NCBI GenBank assembly: GCA_034521755.1
Contig: JAXHMB010000006.1
Coordinates: 1-64,000, forward strand
Source of the DNA: JAXHMB01 sp034521755
GTDB taxonomy: Bacteria; Bacteroidota; Rhodothermia; Balneolales; Balneolaceae
Reading direction: 5' to 3'
DNA: 64,000 bases
Part shown: positions 45,272 through 54,151 of the stretch, piece by piece
How positions within the stretch are numbered: the first letter of the stretch is position 1
Layout: every line of letters begins with the position of its first letter
The notes under the pieces: model-generated
What the model was told of the DNA's origin: nothing
Database searches by the model: none
The model's input: the letters and a program-made list of their open reading frames with translations, nothing else
Program-made: the position numbers and the translations under genes

Positions 45272-45946
45272 CTAGTCATCTTCCAAATCAACGTCATCGG
45301 GCATTTCCTCTTCATCCACCAGCTCGTCGATATCTATCTCATCATCTTCTTCATCATCGGGCTCGTCAACAGGCTCTGCCTTCTTCTCAATTTTGGCACC
45401 CGCACGCTGCAGCTGACCGGCAATATCCATTTGCTCGTTATCATCAGCAATGGAAAGGGCTGTTTCACCATTATTATCTTTCTTCTTCACATTGGCACCC
45501 TGCTTAATCAGGTATGATACTACCTCAGCATTCCCCTCTTTGGAAGCCTGCATGAGCGCCGTTTGTCCCCATCGCTGCTCGGCATCAATATCTGCGCCGT
45601 GCTCAATAAGCAATTTTACCGCATCGATATTCCCTTCGCGTGCAGCTACAATCAGTGCAAGGTTGCCCACTTCAGCCTTATTATCGAGCAGATATTTCAT
45701 CATCTCTACATTTCCCAGCTCTGCTGCACGGTTCAGAGCGGTGCCACCCATGGAGGTTTTCAGGTTCGGGTCAGCTCCCTTTTCAACAAGATGCTTCACC
45801 ATTTCAAAATCATTATTCTGCGCCGCAAAAATGAGCGCTGAGGAACCACTTTTGGTAGTCTCATTAATATCAGCCTTCTTTTCGGACTTTTTCAGAGCTT
45901 CCAGATCTCCAGATTTCGCTGCTTGTAAAAAGGGACTCAATTCCAT
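45272..45946 (-). CDS. ankyrin-repeat protein
   Basis: The 224-residue protein consists of about five ankyrin repeats: SALIFAAQNNDFEMVKHLVE, TALNRAAELGNVEMMKYLLD, LALIVAAREGNIDAVKLLIE, TALMQASKEGNAEVVSYLIK and TALSIADDNEQMDIAGQLQR. A very acidic tail (DEPDDEEDDEIDIDELVDEE) follows. There is no signal peptide, so it should be cytoplasmic. The partner is unknown. Confidence 0.88.
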   Translation of the reverse strand: MELSPFLQAAKSGDLEALKKSEKKADINETTKSGSSALIFAAQNNDFEMVKHLVEKGADPNLKTSMGGTALNRAAELGNVEMMKYLLDNKAEVGNLALIVAAREGNIDAVKLLIEHGADIDAEQRWGQTALMQASKEGNAEVVSYLIKQGANVKKKDNNGETALSIADDNEQMDIAGQLQRAGAKIEKKAEPVDEPDDEEDDEIDIDELVDEEEMPDDVDLEDD

Positions 45947-46055
45947 AATAGTTACAATAGTAAGTAATATTAGTTGGACAAGTATATCTCAATAATTGAT
46001 CTATAAATCAATAGGCACTCGCAAATAATGAATTCCTTTGCCGGCACATGCTAAC

Positions 46056-46967
46056 TCATTTAATAATTCCCGCTCCATTGTATCCATGCATAAAATCGCG
46101 GGCGTCCATTCGCTTCTTGCCCTGCAGCTGCACTTCTTCCAGGATCACCGTATCGTCGGCACAACCCACAAACAACTCTTCATCAAAAAGGACTTCGCCT
46201 GGTTTCAAATTTCTATCGGGACCCACTTTTGAGCGATACATATTAAATTTTAGATCATCGAGGATAGTCCACGCGGTCGGGAAAGGACTCAGTCCGCGTA
46301 TCTTGTTGTGCACCTCACGAGCCGGCCGGTCAAAATCCACTTTGCAATCTTCGGTAAACAGCTTCGGTGCAGGCGTAGCCTTTTTGTCATCCTGCTCATG
46401 CGTAGCATAATGGCCGGAGGCTATTTCATCCACTGCTGTCAACAGCACATTGCTGCCCATCTCCTTAAGGCGGTTGTACACCTCACCGGTCGTTTCATTT
46501 TCACCGATTGGGGTTTTTTCCTGCCGGATGATAGCTCCGGTATCTACCTGTTCATCCAGGAAGAAAATGCTGCATCCGGTCTCCTCTTCCCCGTTCATCA
46601 CCGCCCAGTGGATCGGCGCTGCACCTCGATATTTGGGAAGCAGGGAAGCATGCAGGTTTACCGAACCAATGCTTGGCATCTCTAAAATCTTTGCAGGCAG
46701 GATTCGAAAAGCCACCACCACAAAAAGATCGGCGTCCAGCGCTGCCAGCTGTTCGGCAAAATCGGAGCTGCTCAGGTCATCAACCGTGATGACGGGCAAG
46801 TCAAGTTCCTGTGCCCTGGCTTTGACCGGAGTTGGAGAAGTGCCTCCGCCCCGGCCGCGCCGCTTGTCTACATTGCTTACCACGCTTACAATTTCATGGT
46901 CGGAAGCATGCAGTTTCTCCAGGCTTGGAATAGCAAAATCGGGAGAACCCATGAAGACTATTTTCAT
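46056..46967 (-). CDS. fmt: methionyl-tRNA formyltransferase
   Basis: The 303-residue enzyme formylates initiator Met-tRNA. VFMGSPDFAIPSLEKL, NLHASLLPKYRGAAPIHWAV and GCSIFFLDEQVDTGAII are formyltransferase motifs. The C-terminal tRNA-binding domain is present. It lies 12 bases after def, the usual pairing. Confidence 0.97.
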   Translation of the reverse strand: MKIVFMGSPDFAIPSLEKLHASDHEIVSVVSNVDKRRGRGGGTSPTPVKARAQELDLPVITVDDLSSSDFAEQLAALDADLFVVVAFRILPAKILEMPSIGSVNLHASLLPKYRGAAPIHWAVMNGEEETGCSIFFLDEQVDTGAIIRQEKTPIGENETTGEVYNRLKEMGSNVLLTAVDEIASGHYATHEQDDKKATPAPKLFTEDCKVDFDRPAREVHNKIRGLSPFPTAWTILDDLKFNMYRSKVGPDRNLKPGEVLFDEELFVGCADDTVILEEVQLQGKKRMDARDFMHGYNGAGIIK

Positions 46968-46979
46968 AGCATCAGGTGA

Positions 46980-47552
46980 CTAAGTAGTTGCTGCCGGCTT
47001 CTTGGGCACCAGCGGATAATCTGTTTCTTTTTTCCCTTCATCAATCTCCTTAAGCTTGGAGTATAGAAGCTTTTGCTTGAAGCCCGAAAGGTGGTCCAGG
47101 AAGAGGATTCCCTCGAGGTGGTCATACTCATGCTGAATGACGCGCGAAAGCCATCCTTCCGCCTCCAGCTGCTGCTCTTCAAAATCTTCATCCAGGTATT
47201 TTACCGTGATGCGCTCGGGACGTACAACAACAGCGTTCACCCCCGGAATACTCAGACAGCCTTCATCCATCTCCACCTCATCGCCGCCCTTTTCTACAAT
47301 CTCCGGGTTGATAAAAGCCGTTGGGCCCTGCTTGGGCTCATCCAACTCTTCGGTCATGCCATCGGCATCCACCACAAAAATACGGTGCAGCTTGCCAATT
47401 TGCGGAGCAGCAAGGCCCACGCCATCGGCATTGTACATGGTTTCAAACATGTCGTCAATCAGCTTGCTTATTTCAGGCGTCAGCTTTTCTACAGGCACTG
47501 CCTTCTTGTGCAGGATGCCATCATCATATGTAACGATAGGTAGTATAGCCAT
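46980..47552 (-). CDS. def: peptide deformylase
   Basis: The 190-residue metalloenzyme removes the formyl group from new proteins. GVGLAAPQIG, DEGCLSIPG and QHEYDHLEG are the three metal-site motifs. The start overlaps the ruvX end by 29 bases. Confidence 0.97.
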   Translation of the reverse strand: MAILPIVTYDDGILHKKAVPVEKLTPEISKLIDDMFETMYNADGVGLAAPQIGKLHRIFVVDADGMTEELDEPKQGPTAFINPEIVEKGGDEVEMDEGCLSIPGVNAVVVRPERITVKYLDEDFEEQQLEAEGWLSRVIQHEYDHLEGILFLDHLSGFKQKLLYSKLKEIDEGKKETDYPLVPKKPAATT

Positions 47553-48000
47553 GGTCAGACTCTGTTTGTTCTAAATACTTTTGCAGGATAATCGCCGCCG
47601 CTACTTTATTAATGCGATCGGTGTTGCGTCGCTCTTTAAGCGGCACTCCGGCCCGAAACATAGCATCTTCTGCCTCCTTGGAGGTATACCGTTCATCAAA
47701 CTTCACGATCTCCATATCCGGCAGCCGGTTCTGTATCCGGTTGATATACTGCTTCACCATGTGGATGGTCTTGCCTTCGTTGCCTTCGGGAGTAAGCGGC
47801 CAGCCTACTATAATCTTTTCAATCTTTTCGGAAGCTACCTGCCTTTTAATTTCTTCTACGGCATCACCGGGGCTGAAGGTACCAATGGGATTGGCCACCG
47901 TCTTCAACAGATCAGTCCGGGCCAAGCCCACATGCTTGGTCCCTACATCAACGCCTATGAACCTTCCGTAGTTGCTCAATTTAACTTTCCTCTTCTTCAA
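47524..48000 (-). CDS. ruvX: YqgF/RuvX RNase H-like nuclease
   Basis: The 158-residue protein has GRFIGVDVGTKHVGLARTDL, VGWPLTPEGNEG, FDERYTSKEAEDAM and a C-terminal DRINKVAAAIIL; these carry the acidic residues of the RNase H fold. It is linked to 16S rRNA 5' processing and Holliday-junction resolution. It overlaps both neighbours (HU by 20 bases, def by 29), so translation is coupled. Confidence 0.93.
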   Translation of the reverse strand: MKKRKVKLSNYGRFIGVDVGTKHVGLARTDLLKTVANPIGTFSPGDAVEEIKRQVASEKIEKIIVGWPLTPEGNEGKTIHMVKQYINRIQNRLPDMEIVKFDERYTSKEAEDAMFRAGVPLKERRNTDRINKVAAAIILQKYLEQTESDHGYTTYRYI

Positions 48001-48307
48001 GTTCTTCCAGCGGCTGCTTTAAGAATTCTTTCAGCAGCTTGCTTGGCTTAAAATGTGTCTTGCGGTGCGCCGGCACGTAAATTTCTTCATTGGTTTTTGG
48101 GTTGCGCGCCCGCGGCTTGGCCTTTGTTTTCTTAACTTCAAAGACGCCAAAATCCCGAAGTTCAATTCTGCAGGTGGGGTCTGCGTCCATCATCGTCTCG
48201 CGAATAGCCACCAACACAGCTTCTACCCAAGGCTCTGACTGAACCATCGGTTCGTCCATGTCTTCGGCAACTTTACGAACTAAGTCTCTTTTAGTGTACG
48301 TGATCAT
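47981..48307 (-). CDS. HU/IHF-family DNA-binding protein
   Basis: The 108-residue protein begins MITYTKRDLVRKVAEDM. It has the DNA-binding arm LRDFGVFEVKKTKAKPRARN followed by PKTNEEIYVPAHRKTHFKPS. An acidic tail (PLEELEEEES) extends beyond the usual 90-95 residues. It bends DNA as a dimer and leads the HU-ruvX-def-fmt operon. Confidence 0.93.
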   Translation of the reverse strand: MITYTKRDLVRKVAEDMDEPMVQSEPWVEAVLVAIRETMMDADPTCRIELRDFGVFEVKKTKAKPRARNPKTNEEIYVPAHRKTHFKPSKLLKEFLKQPLEELEEEES

Positions 48308-48506
48308 AATAAATCTATACTTCTTTTATTGTAACTAGTTAATCAATTTTGCTCTGTTCTTAAGTCATATTTCGACTACCCTCATCTTGACGTTCGTCGA
48401 AAAAATTCATGCAAAGCTTCTTTAAAATTTTGGGTGTAGATGATATCAGTTTTGCACGCCATTCGAAAGTAAAAAGATGCAATCTTTAGCTATAAAAAAC
48501 AGGGGT

Positions 48507-50756
48507 TTACTCATACCTGAAGACGCTTTTGACCCCCTCCACTTTCTGCAGTCTTTCAATGATGCGGTCGAGGTGATCAATATCCTGTACAAAAACTGTA
48601 AGCACTCCTTCAAACATTCCGCTGTCGCTGTTTACGTTAATACTCTTCATATTTGTTTCCAGTGACTTTGACAAAATATCTGTCAGGTCGTTGACCATAC
48701 CCACGCGGTCTTCGCCAATCACGCGCACCGCACCAAGAAAACGGGTGTCAATATTCTTGGCCCAGTTCACATCAACGATACGCTCTTCGTCGGTCTTAAT
48801 AAGGTGACGAACATTCTTGCAGTTAGAGCGGTGCACCTTGATATCTCCGGTGCGGCTGATAAAGCCAATGACGTCATCACCCGGAATGGGGTTGCAGCAA
48901 TTAGCGTAGGAATATTTCACATTCGTCAGCTCACCGTTGATAATCAGCTCCGAGCCGTCACCAATTGAACGGGCAGCGCTGAAATATGTTTCCTGAATTT
49001 CTTCTTCGGTAAGCTGCTGCTCTTCGCCCTGGTTTTCTTCCTCCTCTTCAATACGGCCCTTGCTGGTAAACTGCTTCACCAGGTCATACAATTTATTTAT
49101 ATCAAAACTGCCGGTGCCAATCTCATAGAAGAGGTCCTGCGTAGAATCAAACTTAAGCTTATGGGCAATGCGCATCATATCCTGTTCAGACATCTCGATA
49201 TTACCCTTCTTCGCCTTCTTCTCCCAGATCTCTCGGCCTTCATCGGCTTTCTTGCGCTCTTTCTGCTTGATATACTGGCGGATGCGCGACTTCGCCTTGT
49301 GGGTCACCACATCATTAATCCAGTCGGGATTCAGATTGATTTTATTGCCGGTAAGGATTTCCACCTGGTCGCCAATTTCCAGCTTCTGGCGCAGCGGCGC
49401 CATCTTGCCGTTGATCTTGGCGGCAATCGCTCGCTCTCCAATTTCACTGTGAATATCAAAGGCAAAATCGATAGGCGTAGCCCCGCGTGGAAGCGTTCGC
49501 AGCTCACCGTCCGGCGTAAAGGCGTAGATCTCATCCTGATACAGATTCAGCTGAAAATCTTTCACAAACTCGGTAGCTGCATCGGGACGCGGGTTCTCCA
49601 GCACATCACGCACCCAGGTCACAAATTTGTCCAGCGTCTCCGAGCCTTCCTTGCCCTCCTTGTATTTCCAGTGAGCCGCCAGGCCCCGCTCGGCAATATC
49701 ATCCATCCTACGGGTACGAATCTGCACCTCCACCTTGCGGCCCTGCTTGGTAATCACCGTGGTATGCAGCGACTGGTAGCCATTGGCCTTGGGCACCGAT
49801 ATAAAATCACGAAAACGCTTGGGAATAGGAGTATACCAATCAGTAATAATGGAGTACACCCTCCAACAGTCCTCTTTTTTGTGCGGGTCTTCCAGGATGA
49901 TACGAATGGCAAAAAGGTCATAAATTTCTTCAAACGGTTTTTGCTGGCGCTGCATCTTCCGGAAAATCGAATTGATATGCTTGGGACGTCCTTTAATCTC
50001 AAAGGTAAAGCCCTGCTTGCTCAGCTCCTCGCGGATGGGCTGCATAAACTCTTCAATAAACTCTTCGCGGGAGTCCTTTTTTTCGCGCAGCTTACGGGCA
50101 ATAAACTTATATGAATTGGGATCAATAACTTTAAAGCAGAGATCCTCGAATTCACTTTTGATATTGAACAATCCAAAGCGGTGCGCCAGCGGAGCATATA
50201 ACTCCTTGGTTTCGGTGGCGATCTGCAGCTGCTTTTCTTTAGGCAGGTGCTGAATAGTTCGCATGTTGTGCAGACGGTCGGCAAATTTGATCAGCACTAC
50301 GCGGATGTCTTCGGCCATAGACAACAGCAGCTTCATAAAGGTCTCGGCCTGCTTGGTATCGCGACTTTTGAATACGCCCGAAATTTTGGTCACCCCGTCA
50401 ATAAGATGCGCCACCACTTCACCAAAATGCTCTTCAATATCTTCGAGGGTGACTCCCGTGTCTTCTACTGTATCATGCAGCAAGGCTGCCACCACCGACA
50501 CATCATCAATATTGATTTCGGAAGCTACAATTTTAGCAACCTCCACCGGGTGATAATAGTACGGCTCACCCGAGGCGCGCTTCACCCCTTTATGGGACAA
50601 ATAGCACAGCTTGAACGCACGCGATATGAGGTCATCGTCTACCGAGTCGATATGCTCGTGACAGACCTCCAGCAGACGATCCAGATCCCGCTGCTGCGGG
50701 GGATCAAGTTCCTGGTCCGTCAGGTCAAAATTATATGTGGTTTTTGTATCTGCCAT
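48507..50756 (-). CDS. spoT: bifunctional (p)ppGpp synthetase/hydrolase
   Basis: The 749-residue Rel/SpoT protein has an HD hydrolase domain (AALLHDTVEDTG, KFADRLHNMRT), a synthetase domain (YDLFAIRIIL, PKANGYQSLHTTV), a TGS domain (YAFTPDGELRTLPRGATPID), a zinc-type region (YANCCNPIPGDDVIGFI) and a C-terminal ACT domain. Both active sites look intact, so it can make and destroy the alarmone that controls the stringent response. Confidence 0.96.
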   Translation of the reverse strand: MADTKTTYNFDLTDQELDPPQQRDLDRLLEVCHEHIDSVDDDLISRAFKLCYLSHKGVKRASGEPYYYHPVEVAKIVASEINIDDVSVVAALLHDTVEDTGVTLEDIEEHFGEVVAHLIDGVTKISGVFKSRDTKQAETFMKLLLSMAEDIRVVLIKFADRLHNMRTIQHLPKEKQLQIATETKELYAPLAHRFGLFNIKSEFEDLCFKVIDPNSYKFIARKLREKKDSREEFIEEFMQPIREELSKQGFTFEIKGRPKHINSIFRKMQRQQKPFEEIYDLFAIRIILEDPHKKEDCWRVYSIITDWYTPIPKRFRDFISVPKANGYQSLHTTVITKQGRKVEVQIRTRRMDDIAERGLAAHWKYKEGKEGSETLDKFVTWVRDVLENPRPDAATEFVKDFQLNLYQDEIYAFTPDGELRTLPRGATPIDFAFDIHSEIGERAIAAKINGKMAPLRQKLEIGDQVEILTGNKINLNPDWINDVVTHKAKSRIRQYIKQKERKKADEGREIWEKKAKKGNIEMSEQDMMRIAHKLKFDSTQDLFYEIGTGSFDINKLYDLVKQFTSKGRIEEEEENQGEEQQLTEEEIQETYFSAARSIGDGSELIINGELTNVKYSYANCCNPIPGDDVIGFISRTGDIKVHRSNCKNVRHLIKTDEERIVDVNWAKNIDTRFLGAVRVIGEDRVGMVNDLTDILSKSLETNMKSINVNSDSGMFEGVLTVFVQDIDHLDRIIERLQKVEGVKSVFRYE

Positions 50757-51383
50757 ACTGTTTATAACGTCGAGCTCGGGTAAAACTTTTAATGTATAAA
50801 AAACGCTTTAAAACCGCTATACGTTCAATTAAATGAAGTTTAAGCTTATAACCAATTACTTATTTTTAATGATTTGAGCGTGGTTTCCAGGAGTGAACAA
50901 TGAAGTATTTCAAAAATAACGCACGCCGTACTGTTCATTTTGGCTTGAGCAATCTGTAGCAGTGCTTTACCATTACTTTTTTCAATGAGGAAAAAAGTAA
51001 TCAAAAAACTCACCGGCTAGCATTCTGCAGACGCTGCAAGCGGAAATATTTCGAAGGTCTATACTCTATCGTGCTTATTTCCGCAAAAATATCTGAGCGA
51101 AATATTTCTGGTCGCTTTGGCTCTCCACGCAGAATCCAATGCCGGTGTTAGAACTCTCATTTTTAAAAAGCTCAAAAACTTTCAATTAAAGAATATCGGT
51201 CTCGAATTGGGTGCTAAGACCAGCCTTATAAGATGAAATACATCTCTTTTGATTGACCCGCCTCTCTTGTTCTCTCCTCCCTAACCATTAAGGAGGAGAG
51301 AAACGCCTAAATAAGAAAGAAGCAGTTATTGTAAGCTAGCGAAGGAATTAATTCCTTCGCTAGTATATCAGATATAAAACCAT
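50757..51383. other. 627-base gene-free interval with structured segments
   Basis: No gene is seen. A segment at about 50935-51155 has imperfect inverted ends (CACCGGCTAGCATTCTGC near 51011 versus GCAGAATCCAATGCCGGTG near 51130) enclosing inverted AAATATTTC motifs. CTCTCCTCCCTAA at 51272-51284 pairs with TTAAGGAGGAGAG at 51288-51300 with one mismatch. The right end holds the terminator of the next gene. Confidence 0.6.
51336..51363 (-). terminator. perfect palindrome after the barrel gene
   Basis: CTAGCGAAGGAATT and AATTCCTTCGCTAG form a perfect 28-base palindrome 20 bases past the stop of the minus-strand barrel gene. Its position suggests a terminator, though no T-run follows. Confidence 0.65.
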
Positions 51384-51923
51384 TTAGAAATTCAAGGTTA
51401 CACCGAAGACCAGCCTACCGTTGGAATCCTTAACAAACTGCGGCTCATCGGCCTGTTGCAGGCGATACTCCACAAAAGGATTGACTATCGGGATCGGACT
51501 TACTTCGGCACCCACCAGCACATTCCAGAAAAAAGCATTTTCACTGCCCGGATTCTGGGCATTCTGGATCTTTGCGTCAAACGTGGTAGACCCGATTCCA
51601 AGCCCCACATAAGGTTTAATCAATCCTATAGAAACACCGCCAATAGCAGCCAGCCCGTAGTCATAGTTGGTAAGGTCGGCCGTACCACCCGGGAAACTCG
51701 TTTCTTCACGGAAATAGCTGAAATGTGCACGCAGGCGCAGGTCCACCACCGGCACCTTGCCCAGGATACCGCGCTCAACACGTACGCCGAAGCCGCTTTT
51801 AGGTGATTCCTGCCGCAGTTCATACGAAGCCCCAATGCCCCACTGGGCCTGGGCTTGAAATGGGATAGCCATAATCATAAAGATGGCAGCAGATAATACA
51901 GAAGTCAGTATTCGCTTGTTCAT
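51384..51923 (-). CDS. outer membrane beta-barrel protein
   Basis: The 179-residue protein has a signal peptide (1-26, ending AQAQ), eight or so alternating strands (GIGASYELRQESPKSGFGVR, IGLIKPYVGLGIGSTTFD) and a terminal GRLVFGVTLNF typical of barrel insertion. It is OmpW/OmpX-sized. No ligand can be inferred. Confidence 0.82.
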   Translation of the reverse strand: MNKRILTSVLSAAIFMIMAIPFQAQAQWGIGASYELRQESPKSGFGVRVERGILGKVPVVDLRLRAHFSYFREETSFPGGTADLTNYDYGLAAIGGVSIGLIKPYVGLGIGSTTFDAKIQNAQNPGSENAFFWNVLVGAEVSPIPIVNPFVEYRLQQADEPQFVKDSNGRLVFGVTLNF

Positions 51924-52150
51924 AATAACCTCACTGAATAAATTGAATTAAAGGAAATTGGATGCAAATGATCTTTGAAATAATGGTAACGCTGTATAAC
52001 AGATTTTGCAAACGATACAGCAAATTAAGAACGGCTTTTTATTGTTCTTTTTTTGATAAATCCTTATTCTCTGTTCCTTTCTGAAACACAATATCCCATA
52101 ACAGGGATATACAAAACTTGCCAGGCTCAACGAAGCCTTGGCGCAGTTGA

Positions 52151-52203
52151 GCCCGAGTGGCCCTCCTGCTCCAAGGATTCGGAGGGCAGGCGGAATTGGC
52201 AGA
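52151..52203 (+). repeat. interrupted copy of the tRNA-Leu 5' end
   Basis: GCCCGAGTGG (52151-52160) and CGGAATTGGCAGA (52191-52203) are the two adjacent pieces of a tRNA-Leu 5' half, separated by 30 bases (52161-52190). The inserted piece is a hairpin, CCCTCC pairing with GGAGGG. The intact tRNA-Leu starts 80 bases later with GCCCGAGTGGCGGAATTGGT. An upstream hairpin GGCTCAAC/GTTGAGCC (52124-52153) overlaps its start. Confidence 0.75.
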
Positions 52204-52230
52204 GAAGATTGAATATTTGAAAAATTTATT

Positions 52231-52317
52231 GCCCGAGTGGCGGAATTGGTAGACGCGTTGGACTTAAAATCCAATAATGGTCAATCCATTGTGCCGGTTC
52301 GAGTCCGGCCTCGGGTA
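52231..52317 (+). tRNA. tRNA-Leu (anticodon UAA)
   Basis: The 87-base class II tRNA begins GCCCGAGTGGCGGAATTGGT. Its anticodon arm TTGGA-CTTAAAA-TCCAA gives anticodon TAA. A long variable arm follows, then GGTTCGAGTCC (T arm), CTCGGGT and the discriminator A. G1 pairs with U72 as a wobble. It marks the left edge of the accessory region. Confidence 0.95.
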
Positions 52318-52458
52318 CTTTTCCTTTCTCTTCTAAGCTCACATTCCCATCACCACTGAAATCCTATCCATTGTTCAAAGGACGAGAAGCCTGTCCCGAT
52401 GCTTTTTATCGGGAAGTCCGGCCTGCTTTCCGAAGCCGACAGCAAGAGGCGCAGGATA

Positions 52459-52470
52459 GCCTCGGGTACT
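52459..52470 (+). repeat. direct repeat of the tRNA-Leu 3' end
   Basis: GCCTCGGGTACT is identical to 52308-52319, which spans the tRNA-Leu 3' end. Similar T/C-rich sequence follows both copies. A duplicated tRNA 3' end is typical of an integration (att) core. Between the copies lies a hairpin (CCCGAT...ATCGGG near 52397-52414). Confidence 0.65.
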
Positions 52471-52480
52471 CTTCATTTTC

Positions 52481-53413
52481 TTATTTCCATCCCAACTCTT
52501 TTTGGCGGTTGTTGAGCAAATCTACATACGCTTCTTTTTTGTCATCATCCAAAAAACTGATGCTAATGAGTTGTTCCCATTCAGGTATAGCAGCTTGAAT
52601 ATCACTCTCAATATTAGAAAGGACTTTTTCATTTAAACCCAGCCTCTCTTTGCCAAAATAGCCGAAAAAAATATCACGATTAAAATTCGACTTCTTACCC
52701 TGCAAGGGCAATGCCATCTCTTCGCCGGCATTTGGCAGTATGATGGTTGTGTTTAAGAGATCATAAGCAGGAGATAACTCAATCTTTCCCTCCGCATGGA
52801 TAAGCGAAAAGTTTTTAAGGTGCATATCTTCATTGCCACAAAGCCAGCAAAATAAGGTACGACGGAACAGCTTCGTTTTTTCTACCATAGGGAAAGTACA
52901 GTATTCATCAATCAGGGCGGCCACCTTTTCCATGGAATAATCATACTTGGTTTCACGGCTCATGCCCGCAACCTGGGCAAAATCTTCTGCATGTATTTTC
53001 CCGCTCAGACCTACCCGGTCAAACCGGCGAATAACATAGAGCATAGAATCATCACGAGCATAAATAAGGCCATGCAGGGGCACTTCTATGCCACATACCG
53101 CAGCCATGCGCATGGTCAGGTCTTCATTTTCCGGTACTTGTTCATAATCGGATAGCGGCGGCTTTAGAATATAGCTGCCATGGCGGTCCACTACTTTAAA
53201 CACCTCATCTTTCACACTCAGCTGTGCACTCAGCTTGGGCTGTACCCCGGCAATGGACATCTTCGTCATCCGCCTTTGGGCTTCCCTGATCTGTTCGCTT
53301 CGGGAATAAGGGAACGGCTTAAGATGTTGCAGCGTAGAGTTCAGCTTACGCAAACCTTTTTTGCTATAGCGCCCTTCTTCTATTTCCTGGTAGGTAATCG
53401 GGCAACGTCTCAT
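52481..53413 (-). CDS. hipT: HipT-type short HipA kinase toxin
   Basis: The 310-residue protein is a HipA-like Ser/Thr kinase lacking the N-terminal subdomain of full HipA. The glycine-rich loop SIAGVQPKLS is at 53-62; Ser residues there are the autophosphorylation sites in HipT. The catalytic GNEDMHLKNFSL gives D196, H198 and N201; PAYDLL at 216-220 holds the metal-binding D218. Characterised HipA/HipT phosphorylate aminoacyl-tRNA synthetases (GltX, TrpS). The missing subdomain is the separate upstream gene, overlapping by 4 bases. Confidence 0.9.
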   Translation of the reverse strand: MRRCPITYQEIEEGRYSKKGLRKLNSTLQHLKPFPYSRSEQIREAQRRMTKMSIAGVQPKLSAQLSVKDEVFKVVDRHGSYILKPPLSDYEQVPENEDLTMRMAAVCGIEVPLHGLIYARDDSMLYVIRRFDRVGLSGKIHAEDFAQVAGMSRETKYDYSMEKVAALIDEYCTFPMVEKTKLFRRTLFCWLCGNEDMHLKNFSLIHAEGKIELSPAYDLLNTTIILPNAGEEMALPLQGKKSNFNRDIFFGYFGKERLGLNEKVLSNIESDIQAAIPEWEQLISISFLDDDKKEAYVDLLNNRQKELGWK

Positions 53414-53724
53414 TCCGTCACCTCCTCTACCGTTACTGCCCCTACGGTATCAGCCCCCACCGCTGACAGCTGGGCAAAGGCATCACCCCGGTCAATTTTT
53501 TGGCTCCGCAGCAGCACCTCCAGGTTGACACCCTCGGGGAGCAAGCCTTCAAAAAAAGGAGGAAACCGGTCGAAGCTGAACACCTGCTGTTCTACCGGCA
53601 TGGTTACCGAAATGGGCGGGCCGTCATATTCCTTTTTGTACTCAAAACGGTATCGTGCATTCTTCTCCTCTTCGATAAGCATACCGGCCTTATTCCCATG
53701 AATATATACTTCAGCTTTCCGCAT
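53410..53724 (-). CDS. hipS: HipS-type N-terminal subdomain protein
   Basis: The 104-residue protein matches the HipA N-subdomain 1 as a stand-alone protein: EVYIHGNKAGMLIEEEKNAR, VTMPVEQQVFSFDRFPPFFE, GLLPEGVNLEVLL and GDAFAQLSAVGADTVGAVTV. In HipBST systems HipS is the main antitoxin of HipT. It overlaps hipB by 14 bases and hipT by 4. Confidence 0.88.
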   Translation of the reverse strand: MRKAEVYIHGNKAGMLIEEEKNARYRFEYKKEYDGPPISVTMPVEQQVFSFDRFPPFFEGLLPEGVNLEVLLRSQKIDRGDAFAQLSAVGADTVGAVTVEEVTE

Positions 53725-53944
53725 CTATCTCCTCCCTGCATTGTTCCATGATGGGGCTCTCCAAAGTGATGGTAATATTCAATACCCTGCATACTTTTTG
53801 AAGCGTATTGAACTGTACGGTCTCTTTGCCGTGCTCAATATCAAAAACAACGGTTTTGCCTACTCCGGCCAGGTCAGCCAGCTCCTTTTGGGTAAGCCCG
53901 CTTTTGCGGCGGTGACAATGAATAAGGGCTCCTAACTGTTTCAT
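53711..53944 (-). CDS. hipB: HipB-type HTH protein
   Basis: The 77-residue XRE-family protein has the helix-turn-helix SGLTQKELADLAGVGKTVVF followed by DIEHGKETVQFNTLQKVCRV, characteristic of HipB. It should repress the operon and assist HipS. It is the first gene of hipB-hipS-hipT. Confidence 0.9.
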   Translation of the reverse strand: MKQLGALIHCHRRKSGLTQKELADLAGVGKTVVFDIEHGKETVQFNTLQKVCRVLNITITLESPIMEQCREEIDAES

Positions 53945-54046
53945 AATTATTAAATTTACTGCTGTGGCATAATTTTATACCATTATAATAAACAAACAGG
54001 TAAAAATCATTTCATAATTGAAATAATTACTGTTATAACAGTAATT
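53945..54046 (-). promoter_or_regulatory. hipBST promoter/operator region
   Basis: An AT-rich region upstream of hipB holds TTATA-ATGG-TATAA (near 53975-53990) and a perfect 22-base palindrome at 54025-54046 (AATTACTGTTA / TAACAGTAATT). Either could be a HipB operator; the larger could instead serve as the hsdR terminator. HipB-type regulators bind inverted repeats. Confidence 0.45.
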
Positions 54047-54151
54047 ACTGGGAATAATGACTCTGAACAGGAATAATAACCCTTATTCCAATAAATTTTA
54101 CTTCTAAAGCGGTATAAATACGAGAAGTGAAATGAATAGTCCTTAAAGCTA

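Noticed and set aside
49161..50114. Long antisense frame (317 codons) in spoT
   Set aside because: Opposite strand of a complete, motif-rich gene; no start signal or known domain.
52481..53724. A single hipA gene split by frameshift
   Set aside because: Both frames have proper starts and stops with 4-base overlap, and the break coincides with the known HipS/HipT boundary.
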